DNA of 64,000 nt from a virus: the IMG/VR virus record IMGVR_UViG_3300024346_000017, positions 49,109-113,108 of that record; one strand, given 5' to 3'. The notes under the pieces are model-generated. The model saw only the letters and a program-made list of their open reading frames with translations. It did no database searches and was not told where the DNA came from. This document shows positions 1 through 8,713 of this stretch, piece after piece (the first letter of the stretch is position 1; each line of letters starts with the position of its first letter). A program made the position numbers and the translations under genes.

Positions 1-1142
1 CAGCAACTGCTAAGTCAGAAGCAATTTCTGCAGCAGCAACAGATGCAACAGACAAGGTAGCTGCAGAAGCTGCCCTCAGAGTATCAGGCGACGCAGCTTC
101 AGTTTCAACTGCAGCAGCTGACGCAACATCAAAGGCTAATGCAGCGCAAACAGCCGCTATCTCTGCAGCAGCAGCAGATGCTACTACAAAGGCAGACGCA
201 GCAAAGGCTGGAGCAGAAGCAACAGCAGCAGCAGCACTAACATCTGCAATCTCAACAGAGGTTTCAAACCGTAATACAGCAATTGGAGCAGCAGTAGATT
301 CATTAGTAGACGGTGCACCAGCACTTCTTAATACATTAAATGAATTGGCAGCAGCAATCAATGATGATGCTAACTACACAACAACACTAACATCAGCACT
401 TGCTCTCAAAGCTAACTCAGCAGATGTTACAACAGCAATTGCAACCGCTAAATCAGAATCAGCTACAGATGCAACAGACAAGGTAGCCGCAGAAGCAGCC
501 CTAAGAGTATCAGGCGATGCAGCTTCAGTTTCAACTGCAGCAGCAGATGCAACATCTAAGGCTAACGCAGCTCAAGCAGCAGCTATTGCAGCAGCAGAAA
601 CTGACGCTACAACCAAAGCAGGCGCAGCTCAAGCAGCAGCTATTGCAGCAGCAGCAACTGACGCTACAACCAAAGCAGGCGCAGCTCAAGCAGCAGCTAT
701 TGCAGCAGCAGCAACTGACGCTACTACAAAGGCTAACGCAGCTCAAGCAGCAGCGGAAGCAACTGCAGCAGCAGCCAATACAGCACAGCAAGCTGGAACA
801 ACATCTTTCACAGCATTAAATGTTAACGACCAGGCTAAGCAAATTGCAGCCTCATCAACATCACTTGGATCAGTTATAGTAACTGCTTATGAGTGGCCAA
901 AGGCAGACTACCGTTCAGGTAAGTTCCTTGTTAAGATTGATAATGCAACACACAATGAAATATCAGAAATTCTAGTAACACTAGACTCATCAGACAACGT
1001 AGCAATTACAGAATATGCAATTGTCGGAACTAATGGATCAAGAGGAACTATTACAGCAGATGTATCAGGATCAAATGTAAGAATAAGAGTAAATCCAGTA
1101 AATGATTCAACAATCAAAGTATCTGGAACACTTGTTAAATAA
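1..1142 (+). CDS. Alanine-rich tail fibre protein, 5' truncated by the window edge
   Basis: The frame is open from base 3 to the TAA at 1140-1142, so the gene starts before the window. Most of the protein is Ala/Thr/Asp/Lys repeat of the ATDATTKA type, which would form a long helical or coiled fibre shaft. The segment near residues 100-125 (GAPALLNTLNELAAAI) closely resembles one in the fibre gene at 1637-4117. The last ~110 residues lack the repeat and look like a compact beta-rich tip. A segment near base 3 recurs near base 447, showing internal duplication. A structural role on the virion surface is inferred from composition and neighbours; the receptor is unknown. Confidence 0.7.
   Translation, partial: ATAKSEAISAAATDATDKVAAEAALRVSGDAASVSTAAADATSKANAAQTAAISAAAADATTKADAAKAGAEATAAAALTSAISTEVSNRNTAIGAAVDSLVDGAPALLNTLNELAAAINDDANYTTTLTSALALKANSADVTTAIATAKSESATDATDKVAAEAALRVSGDAASVSTAAADATSKANAAQAAAIAAAETDATTKAGAAQAAAIAAAATDATTKAGAAQAAAIAAAATDATTKANAAQAAAEATAAAANTAQQAGTTSFTALNVNDQAKQIAASSTSLGSVIVTAYEWPKADYRSGKFLVKIDNATHNEISEILVTLDSSDNVAITEYAIVGTNGSRGTITADVSGSNVRIRVNPVNDSTIKVSGTLVK
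570..757 (+). repeat. 57-bp in-frame tandem repeat in fibre gene
   Basis: Near-identical 57-base units start at 570, 627, 684 and 741 (the last partial). Each encodes 19 residues of the pattern AQAAAIAAAATDATTKAG. The period is a multiple of three, so copy-number change would lengthen or shorten the fibre shaft without breaking the frame. Confidence 0.85.
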
Positions 1143-1157
1143 TTAAATAAAGGTTTT

Positions 1158-1180
1158 GGGGGATTCCTTAAAAATCCCCC
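1158..1180 (+). terminator. Stem-loop after the first fibre gene
   Basis: GGGGGATT at 1158-1165 pairs with AATCCCCC at 1173-1180, giving an 8-bp stem with a 7-base loop. It lies 15 bases after a stop codon. A run of T after the stem is missing, so termination may be weak or the hairpin may protect the mRNA end. Confidence 0.5.
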
Positions 1181-1212
1181 ACAATAAACAATTAGGGGAT
1201 ATGTGAACTTAA

Positions 1213-1575
1213 ATGGCAACAGTAGATAAGAACTTTAAAGTAAAGAATGGGTTAAATGTAGCAGGAACTGCAACGTTTGATTCTAATATCGTATTAGGAA
1301 CAGCCCCAATATCTTTTGATACAACAACAAAAAGGCTACAAGTCCAGATTGATGGATCTTGGCAGCCTATAGCTTTGTATTCAGAAATTCCAAATGAAAA
1401 CACTATGCTTTCATTTATGGATGTAGGTTTGGCGATTGATTACAATGGCCAGCCAACATATATTATTCAGGCAAATGGAGTTACACCATCAGGAACAAGC
1501 AAGTATGTTTCTGGAGGAGACGCTTCAACTACTGAGTTTGGAATGACCTTTGATTCAGGAGCATTAGTAGCATGA
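1213..1575 (+). CDS. Small virion structural protein (fibre-associated)
   Basis: This 120-residue protein begins MATVDKNFKVKNGL, a start typical of phage fibre or baseplate-attached proteins, and continues with short beta-strand-like segments (VQIDGSWQPIA). It has no transmembrane segment or catalytic motif that I recognise. ATG 1213 is preceded by an AGGGGAT ribosome site. It lies between two fibre genes, so a role as fibre adaptor or short fibre is inferred. Confidence 0.6.
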   Translation: MATVDKNFKVKNGLNVAGTATFDSNIVLGTAPISFDTTTKRLQVQIDGSWQPIALYSEIPNENTMLSFMDVGLAIDYNGQPTYIIQANGVTPSGTSKYVSGGDASTTEFGMTFDSGALVA

Positions 1576-1597
1576 TGCTTAATTGTAATGGTTTAAA

Positions 1598-1606
1598 TGC
1601 TATAAT
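1598..1606 (+). promoter_or_regulatory. Extended -10 promoter (TGC-TATAAT)
   Basis: TGCTATAAT lies 30 bases before the ATG at 1637, and an AAAAGGGGTGG ribosome site follows. No good -35 box is visible, as is usual for extended -10 promoters. Confidence 0.6.
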
Positions 1607-1636
1607 TTCAATATATCAAATAAAAGGGGTGGCATA

Positions 1637-4117
1637 ATGTCAACAGTAAGAATTCAAGTACGTAGAGGTTTAGCTTCAGAATGGACCGCAGCAAATCCAG
1701 TATTGGCTGCAGGTGAAATGGGTGTTGAAACAAACACTAATTTATTTAAGTTTGGTAACGGGTCTTCTACATGGACTGCCCTTGCATATGCCAACAACTC
1801 AGATGTAGCAATTGGTGAAATTTCCCAAGACGCTATCAACACAGCCCTTACAATGGGTGCAGGTTTAACAAAGACTTATAACGATGGAGCAAATACAATA
1901 ACTATAACTGTTGATACAGATGTAGTTTCAACAAGAGCATTTGCTACAACAGCAGCAGGGACTGCACAGACTGCAGCAGAAGCAACCGCAGCAGCAGATG
2001 CAAGCACAAAGGCTTCAGCAGCACAAGCTGCAGCAATTGCAGCAGCTTCAGCAGATGCAAGCGCAAAGGCTTCAGCAACTCTTGCTTCAGCAACCGCAGC
2101 AGCAGCAGCATATACAGACTCTGCAGTAAATGGAGTAAATAACTCTCTTTCAGATTACCTAGAGGTAACAGAAAGAGGAGCAATGAATGGAGTTGCTTCC
2201 CTAGACGCAAATGTCAAGGTTCCACAAGCACAGCTTCCTTTAAATACTTTAACAACAAATATTAATACATCAGGAACAGTATCTGCAGCAACAGTAATGG
2301 CAGAAGATGTAACTTCAAGCGGTGTAGTAACAGCAAACAATGTAACTATTAGTGGAAACCTAACTGTAAATGGAACAACCACATCAGTAAATTCAACAAG
2401 CGTTACAATTGATGACCCAATGATTTATATTGGCGATGGCAATCAGTCAAACTCACTTGACCTTGGAGTTGTAGCAGCATTTAATGATGGCACATACCAG
2501 CATGCAGGTCTTGTTCGTGATGCTTCAGATCAAGGAATCTGGAAACTATTCTCAGGAGTAACATCAGAGCCTGGCACAACAGTAGATTTCACTACATATA
2601 CAAAAGATAAGCTAGAACTAGGAACTTTGTATGCAGATGCAGCAAGAATTGGATCAGTTACAAATCTAGAAATTCAGCACCTAGGAGGAGTTACTTCACC
2701 AATCCAGGCACAGCTTAATACCAAATTGGCTAGCGTACCTGATGATTCTGTTGGAACAGCTAAGATTCAAGCAGCTTCAGTAACTACTGCAAAAATTGCA
2801 GATGGTGCAATTGATACATCTAAAATTGCAGATGTTGCAGTAAGTACTGCAAAAATTGCAGATGGTGCAATTTTAACTGCAAAGCTTGCAGATGCTTCTG
2901 TAACTTCAGCAAAAATTCCAGCAAACACAATTTCTCAATCACATCTAAATGATGACGCAGTAGGAACTGCAGAAATTGTTGCACTTGCAGTAACTACCGA
3001 AAAGATTGCAGATGCTGCAGTAAGTACTGCAAAAATTGCAAATTCAGCAGTTACTACTTTAAAAATTGAAGATCTAGCAATCACAAATGAAAAGATTGCA
3101 ACAGCAGCAGGAATAGCTCAGTCAAAGATTTCTGGATTAACTGAAGCCCTAGCTACAAAAGCAACAATTGATTCACCAACATTTACTGGTGCAGTTGTTC
3201 TTCCAGCAACAACAACAATCGGTCTAGTTGATGCAACTGAAATGGGATACTTAAATGGTGTTACATCTTCACTTCAAACACAGCTAACAGCCCTTGGAAC
3301 AGCAGATTCAACACACGCAGCATTAACTGAAAATGTTCACGGCATTGCAAATACTGCAGCACTTGCAACAATGGCTTACGCTGATACAGCAGAAGCAGAC
3401 GCAATTACAGCAGCAGGTACAGCAGCAGATTCAAAGATTGCAACTGCAGTAGCAGCACTTACAAAGTCTTCAGTAGGACTTGCAAATGTTGATAATACAG
3501 CAGATGCATCAAAGCCAGTCTCTACAGCACAGGCTTCAGCAATCGCAACTGCTAAGTCAGAAGCAATTGCAGATGCAACTTCACAAGTAAATGCATTACT
3601 AACAGGAGCTCCAGCAGCACTCAATACACTTGATGAGCTTGCAGCAGCACTCGGAGATGATGCAAACTTTGCAAGCACAGTTACTACTAGCTTAGCAGCT
3701 AAAGCACCAATTGCTTCACCAACATTTACTGGAACAGTAACAGTTGCAGCAGCAGGAGTAGCGTTTGCAGATAAGACTCAGACAAAGGCAGGCGTACCTT
3801 CTCTCACATCAATTGCCACAGCAGTTTCAGCAAGCACAACACTAGATGCGCTTGGAACAGATGCAGCAGTAAGAGATTCACTAGTTCCTCTATCAGGAGC
3901 AGTAAACGTCAGCTTTGAAGCAACAGGAAATGCAAAGTATGAAATCGGTTCTTCAATCAGCTTCTACCAGTCAGCAGGAACTGGTGCTAATATAACTGGA
4001 TCTGGAGTTACAATTCTTGCGACACCAGGTGCAACATTAAGAACAACAAGTTCATCAGTAACAGCCACTAAGGTTGCAGCAACAACATGGTTGTTAGCTG
4101 GAGACCTAAGAGCATAA
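1637..4117 (+). CDS. Long tail fibre protein with decapeptide repeats
   Basis: This is an 826-residue fibre. Residues 1-55 (VRIQVRRG, then LAAGEMGVET and FKFGNGSSTW) match the Mtd N-terminal-type attachment domain found at the start of many phage fibres. An Ala-rich shaft follows (~100-150), then a beta-rich segment, then about twelve 10-residue repeats of the TAKIADGAIV kind (~374-493). A GAPAALNTLDELAAAL segment is shared with the gene ending at 1142. The C-terminal ~80 residues (YEIGSSISFYQSAG) form a beta-rich tip that is probably the host-contact end. It has its own promoter. Function is inferred from domain architecture. Confidence 0.8.
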   Translation: MSTVRIQVRRGLASEWTAANPVLAAGEMGVETNTNLFKFGNGSSTWTALAYANNSDVAIGEISQDAINTALTMGAGLTKTYNDGANTITITVDTDVVSTRAFATTAAGTAQTAAEATAAADASTKASAAQAAAIAAASADASAKASATLASATAAAAAYTDSAVNGVNNSLSDYLEVTERGAMNGVASLDANVKVPQAQLPLNTLTTNINTSGTVSAATVMAEDVTSSGVVTANNVTISGNLTVNGTTTSVNSTSVTIDDPMIYIGDGNQSNSLDLGVVAAFNDGTYQHAGLVRDASDQGIWKLFSGVTSEPGTTVDFTTYTKDKLELGTLYADAARIGSVTNLEIQHLGGVTSPIQAQLNTKLASVPDDSVGTAKIQAASVTTAKIADGAIDTSKIADVAVSTAKIADGAILTAKLADASVTSAKIPANTISQSHLNDDAVGTAEIVALAVTTEKIADAAVSTAKIANSAVTTLKIEDLAITNEKIATAAGIAQSKISGLTEALATKATIDSPTFTGAVVLPATTTIGLVDATEMGYLNGVTSSLQTQLTALGTADSTHAALTENVHGIANTAALATMAYADTAEADAITAAGTAADSKIATAVAALTKSSVGLANVDNTADASKPVSTAQASAIATAKSEAIADATSQVNALLTGAPAALNTLDELAAALGDDANFASTVTTSLAAKAPIASPTFTGTVTVAAAGVAFADKTQTKAGVPSLTSIATAVSASTTLDALGTDAAVRDSLVPLSGAVNVSFEATGNAKYEIGSSISFYQSAGTGANITGSGVTILATPGATLRTTSSSVTATKVAATTWLLAGDLRA
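2756..3115 (+). repeat. 30-bp period coding repeat (decapeptide repeats)
   Basis: About twelve successive 30-base units encode TAKIADGAID-like decapeptides, with I, A and V/I recurring at fixed positions. The regular hydrophobic spacing suggests a beta-helical or beta-solenoid shaft. The DNA copies have diverged, so the protein period is clearer than the base period. Confidence 0.75.
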
Positions 4118-4137
4118 TTGGAAAATAGGAGAATAAA

Positions 4138-4971
4138 ATGTCAAAAAATATAGGTAATAAAGCCGCCGCACAAGACAACTTCATTGGACCAAATGCTCCA
4201 ACTGGCTTAACTGCAACAAATGTTGGAGCTAACAGAGCATTTAACGATGGGCGTATTGATCTAGCATGGGTTGCACCAACTGGAGCAAATACTCCAACAT
4301 CATATAAGATTATGCGTGGTGGAGCAGAAATTGCAACAGTTTCTCACCCTACAGTAACTTATTCAAATACTGGACTAACATCAGCCACACTTTACTCTTA
4401 TACAGTAAGAGCAGCAGATGCTTATGGAACTTCAGCCGATTCAAACGCTGCAACAGCAACAGCAACAACAGTTCCTTCTGCTCCAACAAGTGCATCTGCA
4501 ACAGCAGGAGTTAATGCAAACACAGTTCAGTGGGCAGCGCCAGCAACTGGTGGAACTGCAATCACAAACTACTATGTTGTTGGAAATGATGCAACAACTG
4601 GAAATACTACTGGTTTATCTGTATCAATTGCAGATTCTGCAAATACATCTCAATACTATAACGTATATGCAGACAATGCTAATGGAAGATCAGCTGCATC
4701 AAATAACACTAATACTGTTACTACACTTGCACCTACTTTCTTCGCACCACCGTTTTTCCCACCATTCTTTCCACCAAGCTTCTTCGCCCCACCAGGGTTC
4801 TTTGCCCCACCAAGCTTCTTTGCACCGCCAGTGTTCTTTGCCCCACCAGGGTTCTTTGCACCGCCAGTGTTCTTTGCCCCACCAGGGTTCTTTGCACCGC
4901 CAGTGTTCTTTGCGCCACCAAGCTTCTTTGCGCCACCAACATTTGGCTCACGTTTTATCAGATCGTATTAA
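4138..4971 (+). CDS. Fibronectin type III protein with FFAPP repeat tail
   Basis: The 277-residue product has two fibronectin III-like domains (about residues 18-112 and 114-200; for example NTPTSYKIMRGG and LYSYTVRAADAYGTS). These are common on phage tails, where they give weak carbohydrate contact. Residues 201-267 are ten FFAPP units plus two FFPP units separated by G, S or V, so APPG occurs three times. The protein ends GSRFIRSY. The tail is very hydrophobic yet proline-rich, which is unusual for a soluble virion protein. A dioxygenase gene follows directly, making the Pro-Pro-Gly units candidate hydroxylation sites (inference). ATG 4138 follows AGGAG. Confidence 0.75.
   Translation: MSKNIGNKAAAQDNFIGPNAPTGLTATNVGANRAFNDGRIDLAWVAPTGANTPTSYKIMRGGAEIATVSHPTVTYSNTGLTSATLYSYTVRAADAYGTSADSNAATATATTVPSAPTSASATAGVNANTVQWAAPATGGTAITNYYVVGNDATTGNTTGLSVSIADSANTSQYYNVYADNANGRSAASNNTNTVTTLAPTFFAPPFFPPFFPPSFFAPPGFFAPPSFFAPPVFFAPPGFFAPPVFFAPPGFFAPPVFFAPPSFFAPPTFGSRFIRSY
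4738..4938 (+). repeat. 18-bp (36-bp higher-order) repeat encoding FFAPP
   Basis: The unit TTCTTTGCMCCRCCA plus one codon (18 bases) is repeated through the 3' end of the gene. In the middle, units alternate Gly and Val at the sixth position, giving a 36-base higher-order period. Confidence 0.85.
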
Positions 4972-4982
4972 TAATATACAAA

Positions 4983-5012
4983 ACAATAGCAAGGGGCAAC
5001 CCTTGCTATTGT
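4983..5012 (+). terminator. 13-bp stem with GCAA tetraloop
   Basis: ACAATAGCAAGGG (4983-4995) and CCCTTGCTATTGT (5000-5012) pair perfectly around a GCAA (GNRA) loop. It sits just after the fibre gene stop and ends the fibre operon. No T run follows. The 3' arm overlaps the -35 box of the next promoter. Confidence 0.75.
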
Positions 5013-5037
5013 GCTATATAAATATAAATGATACAAT
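5009..5037 (+). promoter_or_regulatory. Promoter of the dioxygenase cluster (leaderless)
   Basis: TTGTGC (5009-5014), 17 bases, then TG-A-TACAAT (-10 at 5032-5037). ATG 5044 is six bases after the -10 box, so transcription should start at or next to the start codon. There is no ribosome site. Confidence 0.65.
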
Positions 5038-5043
5038 TTGTAT

Positions 5044-5748
5044 ATGACAAATATAAATGAATCTTTTAGCTTTTCTTCTAAAGAACAGCTTTTCCCAGGC
5101 GTATGGGTTTACAGAAATGTAATTAAGAACGACCTTGATATTATTAATAGGCTCAATGAAATTGGCGAATCTGCCATAAGCGAGAACGATACAAGATACG
5201 CATGGACGTTTGGCTTTGTTGGGTATAGCGAAAAAAGACCATCATACAGAGACTGTGAAGACATTAAAGTCGGAGAAATTAAAAACCCTAGATCTAAAAC
5301 AGAGCAATTAGTTTCTAGTTTGTGGACAGATTTAAAAAAATCACAGTCCCCAGCTGTTGAAGACTATTGCGGAATGTATAATGTAAAAATGGATTACTGG
5401 GAAGTAATGAACTGCATCAAATATGGAAAGGGACAACATTTCCAAGAGCATGCAGACCATGGGTTCTCTTATAGCGCTACAGTTTCATTAGTTGCATACG
5501 TAAACGACGACTATGAAGGCGGAAACTTATATTTCCCTAAGCTTAATCTAGATATTAAGCCAAAAGCTGGAGACCTATATATATTCCCATCAACATATTT
5601 ATTTTCACACAGGGCAATGCCAGTTGATTCTGGAATGAAGGTTTCAATTGTAACTATGCTAGATTATAATGATCATGCTCATAGACAAGAGTTTATGCAG
5701 ATGAGAGCTAACTGGTTAGAGCAAGACGCACAAGCTGGCAAGAACTAA
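5044..5748 (+). CDS. 2-oxoglutarate/Fe(II) dioxygenase (prolyl 4-hydroxylase-like) 1
   Basis: This 234-residue enzyme belongs to the double-stranded beta-helix dioxygenases, which use 2-oxoglutarate and O2 to hydroxylate a substrate. The iron ligands are visible: H136 and D138 (HxD) and H189, with K199 as the likely 2-oxoglutarate-binding residue. NDDYEGGNLYF follows the HxD motif as in P4H-like members. A TTG at 5038 in the same frame overlaps the end of the -10 region, so ATG 5044 is the start. It is the first of four dioxygenases directly downstream plus a DUF6065 gene. The substrate is unknown; phage fibres are a candidate. Confidence 0.85.
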   Translation: MTNINESFSFSSKEQLFPGVWVYRNVIKNDLDIINRLNEIGESAISENDTRYAWTFGFVGYSEKRPSYRDCEDIKVGEIKNPRSKTEQLVSSLWTDLKKSQSPAVEDYCGMYNVKMDYWEVMNCIKYGKGQHFQEHADHGFSYSATVSLVAYVNDDYEGGNLYFPKLNLDIKPKAGDLYIFPSTYLFSHRAMPVDSGMKVSIVTMLDYNDHAHRQEFMQMRANWLEQDAQAGKN

Positions 5749-5749
5749 A

Positions 5750-6472
5750 ATGTATAATATAGAGGCATACTTTGTTAGAGAAGGGTTTGGCCAAGTTAGC
5801 CCTCTATCAGTAAAGAGAGACTGGATGGATCAAACATTTGACGCACATGCCTATAAGTGTTTCCCAGTCAGCCTAACTAATCAATTGGGTTGGGGTATAT
5901 CTTTTCCAGAAGACATATCATTTATTTGGGATGGAATTACAGATAGCAGTCCAGATCATGTAAAAATATTGTCTGGAGAAAAATATGCATATGCTGGTAG
6001 AGCAAATGCAACAATCAGCTTTAATACTGGAATAATGTTTAAGACTGACGAAAACTCAACTTTAATGTCTATGCCTGTACCCAATCTTTTTATTGATGGC
6101 GCAACCCCTTTTACTACATTAATCAGTACATCTTTTTATAGAGGAGAGCTACCAGCAGCCTGGATGATAACAAAAGCAAATGAAGTTATAACCATTAAAG
6201 CTGGAACCCCAGTAATATCAGTAATGCCAATAAATTTAGATTCAATTAATAACTCAGAGATGCAGTTTAAAGAATTATCATCTCTCCCAGAGCCTTTGTT
6301 TGACTCTACAGAATATTCTAATGTTATATATGACTTAAATAGAACCGCAACATGGTCCAATTTTTATAGAGATGCAGTAGATCATTTAAAGAGAAAAATT
6401 GGATCTCACCAAGTAAAGGCAATAAGACTAAAAACAAATAATGATATAATGAATAAAGGAGGAAGCAAATGA
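5750..6472 (+). CDS. DUF6065-like protein, copy A
   Basis: This 240-residue protein carries features of the DUF6065 family: RDWMD at 23-27, AYKCFPV at 34-40, NQLGWGI at 44-50, FIWDG at 58-62, then TISF, MFKTDEN and MPVPN. No enzyme function is established for the family. A paralogue with the same blocks is encoded at 50703-51407, again beside a dioxygenase, so a shared pathway is inferred. No signal peptide or membrane segment is seen. The stop overlaps the next ATG by four bases. Confidence 0.7.
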   Translation: MYNIEAYFVREGFGQVSPLSVKRDWMDQTFDAHAYKCFPVSLTNQLGWGISFPEDISFIWDGITDSSPDHVKILSGEKYAYAGRANATISFNTGIMFKTDENSTLMSMPVPNLFIDGATPFTTLISTSFYRGELPAAWMITKANEVITIKAGTPVISVMPINLDSINNSEMQFKELSSLPEPLFDSTEYSNVIYDLNRTATWSNFYRDAVDHLKRKIGSHQVKAIRLKTNNDIMNKGGSK

Positions 6473-7143
6473 AACCATCAAACGACTGGGGCAATAATGC
6501 TCCTATATCTATAACCCCCTCTGGCTTTTTTGGAAACTCTTCTTCCAATATTATAGAAATTAAAGACTTCCTTTCTTTGGCGGAAAGAGAAAGACTTATG
6601 GACTTTGCTTTAAACAATAAAATTTGGGATATAACAGAAACTCATCGTGATGCAGACGGACTAGTTTTATATGATCATAAAATTTGGGAAGACAGAGTAT
6701 GTACTTATAACTCTCTTATGGCATCCGATCCAGGCATACTTGAGCTTATCTACAGTATGATCGATAGATTAAAAATAGAAGTAGATGCATTTTTTAGTGT
6801 AGATGCAAAAGAAACTGGTCCAGCAATTGTTCGTTGGCCTGTTGGCGCAAGACAAGAACCCCATGCAGATAAAGAATTTCATGCTGGTCCAGAAAAAGGA
6901 AGGGCTAACGATTTCCCATGGTATGATTTAGCTGGATTATTTTATTTTAACGATGACTATGAAGGAGGAGAACTTTATTTCCCTCAGCATGGCATTGAGT
7001 TTAAACCAGTTGCAGGAGCAGCATATTTTTTCCCAGGCGATATGAATTATACGCATGGAGTCCGCCCAGTAAAGTCTGGGAATAGGTTTACATCACCATT
7101 TTTTTGGACTATAAAAAAACATACAGGAGAAAAACAGCCATGA
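6469..7143 (+). CDS. 2-oxoglutarate/Fe(II) dioxygenase 2
   Basis: This 224-residue P4H-like enzyme has iron ligands H132, D134 and H196, and R206 for 2-oxoglutarate. NDDYEGGELYFP and THGVRPV are typical of the family. A longer insert than in its neighbours follows the HxD motif (HAGPEKGRANDFPW). It starts ATGA-coupled to the DUF6065 gene and ends ATGA-coupled to the next dioxygenase, so the three are one translational unit. The substrate is unknown. Confidence 0.87.
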   Translation: MKPSNDWGNNAPISITPSGFFGNSSSNIIEIKDFLSLAERERLMDFALNNKIWDITETHRDADGLVLYDHKIWEDRVCTYNSLMASDPGILELIYSMIDRLKIEVDAFFSVDAKETGPAIVRWPVGARQEPHADKEFHAGPEKGRANDFPWYDLAGLFYFNDDYEGGELYFPQHGIEFKPVAGAAYFFPGDMNYTHGVRPVKSGNRFTSPFFWTIKKHTGEKQP

Positions 7144-7958
7144 GTAAATTAGAATATGTAGAGCTTTATCCAAAAGTAGATATCTATAGAAATGTTTTAA
7201 AAGACCCAAACCAGCTATATGCAGTAATGAATGAATCTGAAAAGACATCAGAAGGAAAGTACTTTTTAAAAACATGGGATCCGTGGGCGCACTTTGGAAC
7301 ATACACACAAAAAAAGGACCCAAGAGAAGTTTCTGCTGAAATTCAAAAAGAAGAGATGTTTATTAAAGAAAAACAATTTGTTGAAGAAGTTGAAGAAGCT
7401 TACAACAAGGTTGTATTAGATTATGTAGAAAGACACGGCATTGATTTGCCAGACGGATGGCATTTTAGTGGTTGCTCCTATTCAAAATATCACGCAAACA
7501 TTGATACGCTAAATAATAGCATGACAATGCAATATCATACAGACCATATAACCTCTCAAAAAGATATGCCTGGAGATAAGTTTTCTATAACATGTACCAT
7601 GTACATTAATGATGATTATGAAGGCGGAGACATTGAGTTTTATGTTGATGGAAATCTTATTAATCACAAGCCTCAAGCAGGAGACATTTTGGTTTTTCCA
7701 TCTACAGAGCCATATTTTCATGGAGTAAAAACAATTAACACTAATGAAAAATTCTTTGTCAGAAACTTTATTATGACTCCACACAATGGCACAGAAGAAT
7801 GGCTTGCGAATCAAAGAAAATTTGGTGCTTACAGATGGGCAAAAATGGAACAAGAAAGAATAGACCACGACGATAAAAGAAATATGGTTTATTTTGCAGA
7901 CGGCAAGCCTATATCATACGAAGACTATATGAGCACAAACAAGGGCAAAGGTAAATAA
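7140..7958 (+). CDS. 2-oxoglutarate/Fe(II) dioxygenase 3
   Basis: The 272-residue product has H133, D135 and H194 as iron ligands; K204, ten residues after H194, is the probable co-substrate residue, with R208 nearby. It shares the INDDYEGGDIEF strand with its neighbours. The open frame extends upstream to 7104, but ATG 7140 overlaps the preceding stop (ATGA) and gives a family-like N-terminus. A charged C-terminal extension (EEWLANQRKFGAYRW onward) is absent from the shorter copies and may bind substrate. Confidence 0.86.
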   Translation: MSKLEYVELYPKVDIYRNVLKDPNQLYAVMNESEKTSEGKYFLKTWDPWAHFGTYTQKKDPREVSAEIQKEEMFIKEKQFVEEVEEAYNKVVLDYVERHGIDLPDGWHFSGCSYSKYHANIDTLNNSMTMQYHTDHITSQKDMPGDKFSITCTMYINDDYEGGDIEFYVDGNLINHKPQAGDILVFPSTEPYFHGVKTINTNEKFFVRNFIMTPHNGTEEWLANQRKFGAYRWAKMEQERIDHDDKRNMVYFADGKPISYEDYMSTNKGKGK

Positions 7959-7959
7959 C

Positions 7960-8712
7960 ATGGAAAGAAATATGATTATAACTAGACACAAGCCAGATAT
8001 CGTACAGTATGATAATTTTTTAACTCCAGATGAGTGTAAATCTATCATAGATGTTTTGGCCATCAAAATGGAAAAGGATCAACTTAGATGGATGCCAATT
8101 TCATTTTATGAATCATATTCATCTGGAACCCCAGAGCTAAATGATCCAGATACAATTGCTTCTGGTCTTCCAGGAGATTTTTTTCAAGACTTAAGACAGA
8201 GAGTTATAAACGCAACTGCAGATATGGCTGGTAAATCTCCAGAACAAATGTCTCAAATAAGCTGGCACTCTCAAAGATGGGCACCAGGAGCATTTGCAAA
8301 TATGCATTCTGATAACACATCTAATGATGGTGTATCTGGTGCATTTACTAGAAGCAGATATGCAACATTCCTTTATTTAAATGACGACTTTGAAGATGGT
8401 GTTTTAAACTTTAAACATGGGCTTACAATTGTTCCTAAGACGGGAACCCTTGTAACTTTTGCTGGAGGATTTGATAACATGCATGAGGTTACAACTGTCA
8501 AAAAGTCTATTCGATATACCCTTGGTTCATTTTGGGACGATAGAGAAGAAAGCGATTATCCGCAAGAAGTAAGAGATGCTTGGGCGGAAGAGCTTGCAAA
8601 AGTCAGAGCAATTCAAAAAGATGAGGCAGCAGAATGGGAAGATTATAGAAAAAGAGGAGTAAGAATAACTCCACGAGGAGAACAATACCCAGCTTCTGAA
8701 GTGGAAGGCTAA
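7960..8712 (+). CDS. 2-oxoglutarate/Fe(II) dioxygenase 4
   Basis: This 250-residue dioxygenase has iron ligands H116, D118 and H175, with R185. NFLTPDECKSIID near residue 19 is a typical P4H-like N-terminal helix. It is the most divergent copy in the cluster (NDDFEDGVLNF instead of NDDYEGG), suggesting a different substrate. The acidic C-terminal ~60 residues are predicted helical and lie outside the catalytic fold. It starts one base after the previous stop. Confidence 0.85.
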   Translation: MERNMIITRHKPDIVQYDNFLTPDECKSIIDVLAIKMEKDQLRWMPISFYESYSSGTPELNDPDTIASGLPGDFFQDLRQRVINATADMAGKSPEQMSQISWHSQRWAPGAFANMHSDNTSNDGVSGAFTRSRYATFLYLNDDFEDGVLNFKHGLTIVPKTGTLVTFAGGFDNMHEVTTVKKSIRYTLGSFWDDREESDYPQEVRDAWAEELAKVRAIQKDEAAEWEDYRKRGVRITPRGEQYPASEVEG

Positions 8713-8713
8713 T

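Noticed and set aside
517-819. Gln-rich and Cys-rich ORFs overlapping the Ala-rich fibre gene on both strands
   Set aside because: They arise from out-of-frame reading of GCA/CAG-type repeats, have no ribosome sites, and overlap a real gene fully.
4738-4938. Regular repeats that might be taken for a CRISPR array
   Set aside because: There are no variable spacers, the units are in frame within a gene, and no cas operon is present; the Cas4-like gene alone is a phage recombination nuclease.
4418-5047. 209-residue Gln/His/Leu-rich ORF over the FN3/FFAPP gene
   Set aside because: It is the shifted reading of the same repeats; the main frame has FN3 domains and a ribosome site.
7104-7139. Upstream start for dioxygenase 3
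   Set aside because: The extra 12 residues lie within the previous dioxygenase coding region; the ATGA overlap at 7140 matches the rest of the operon.
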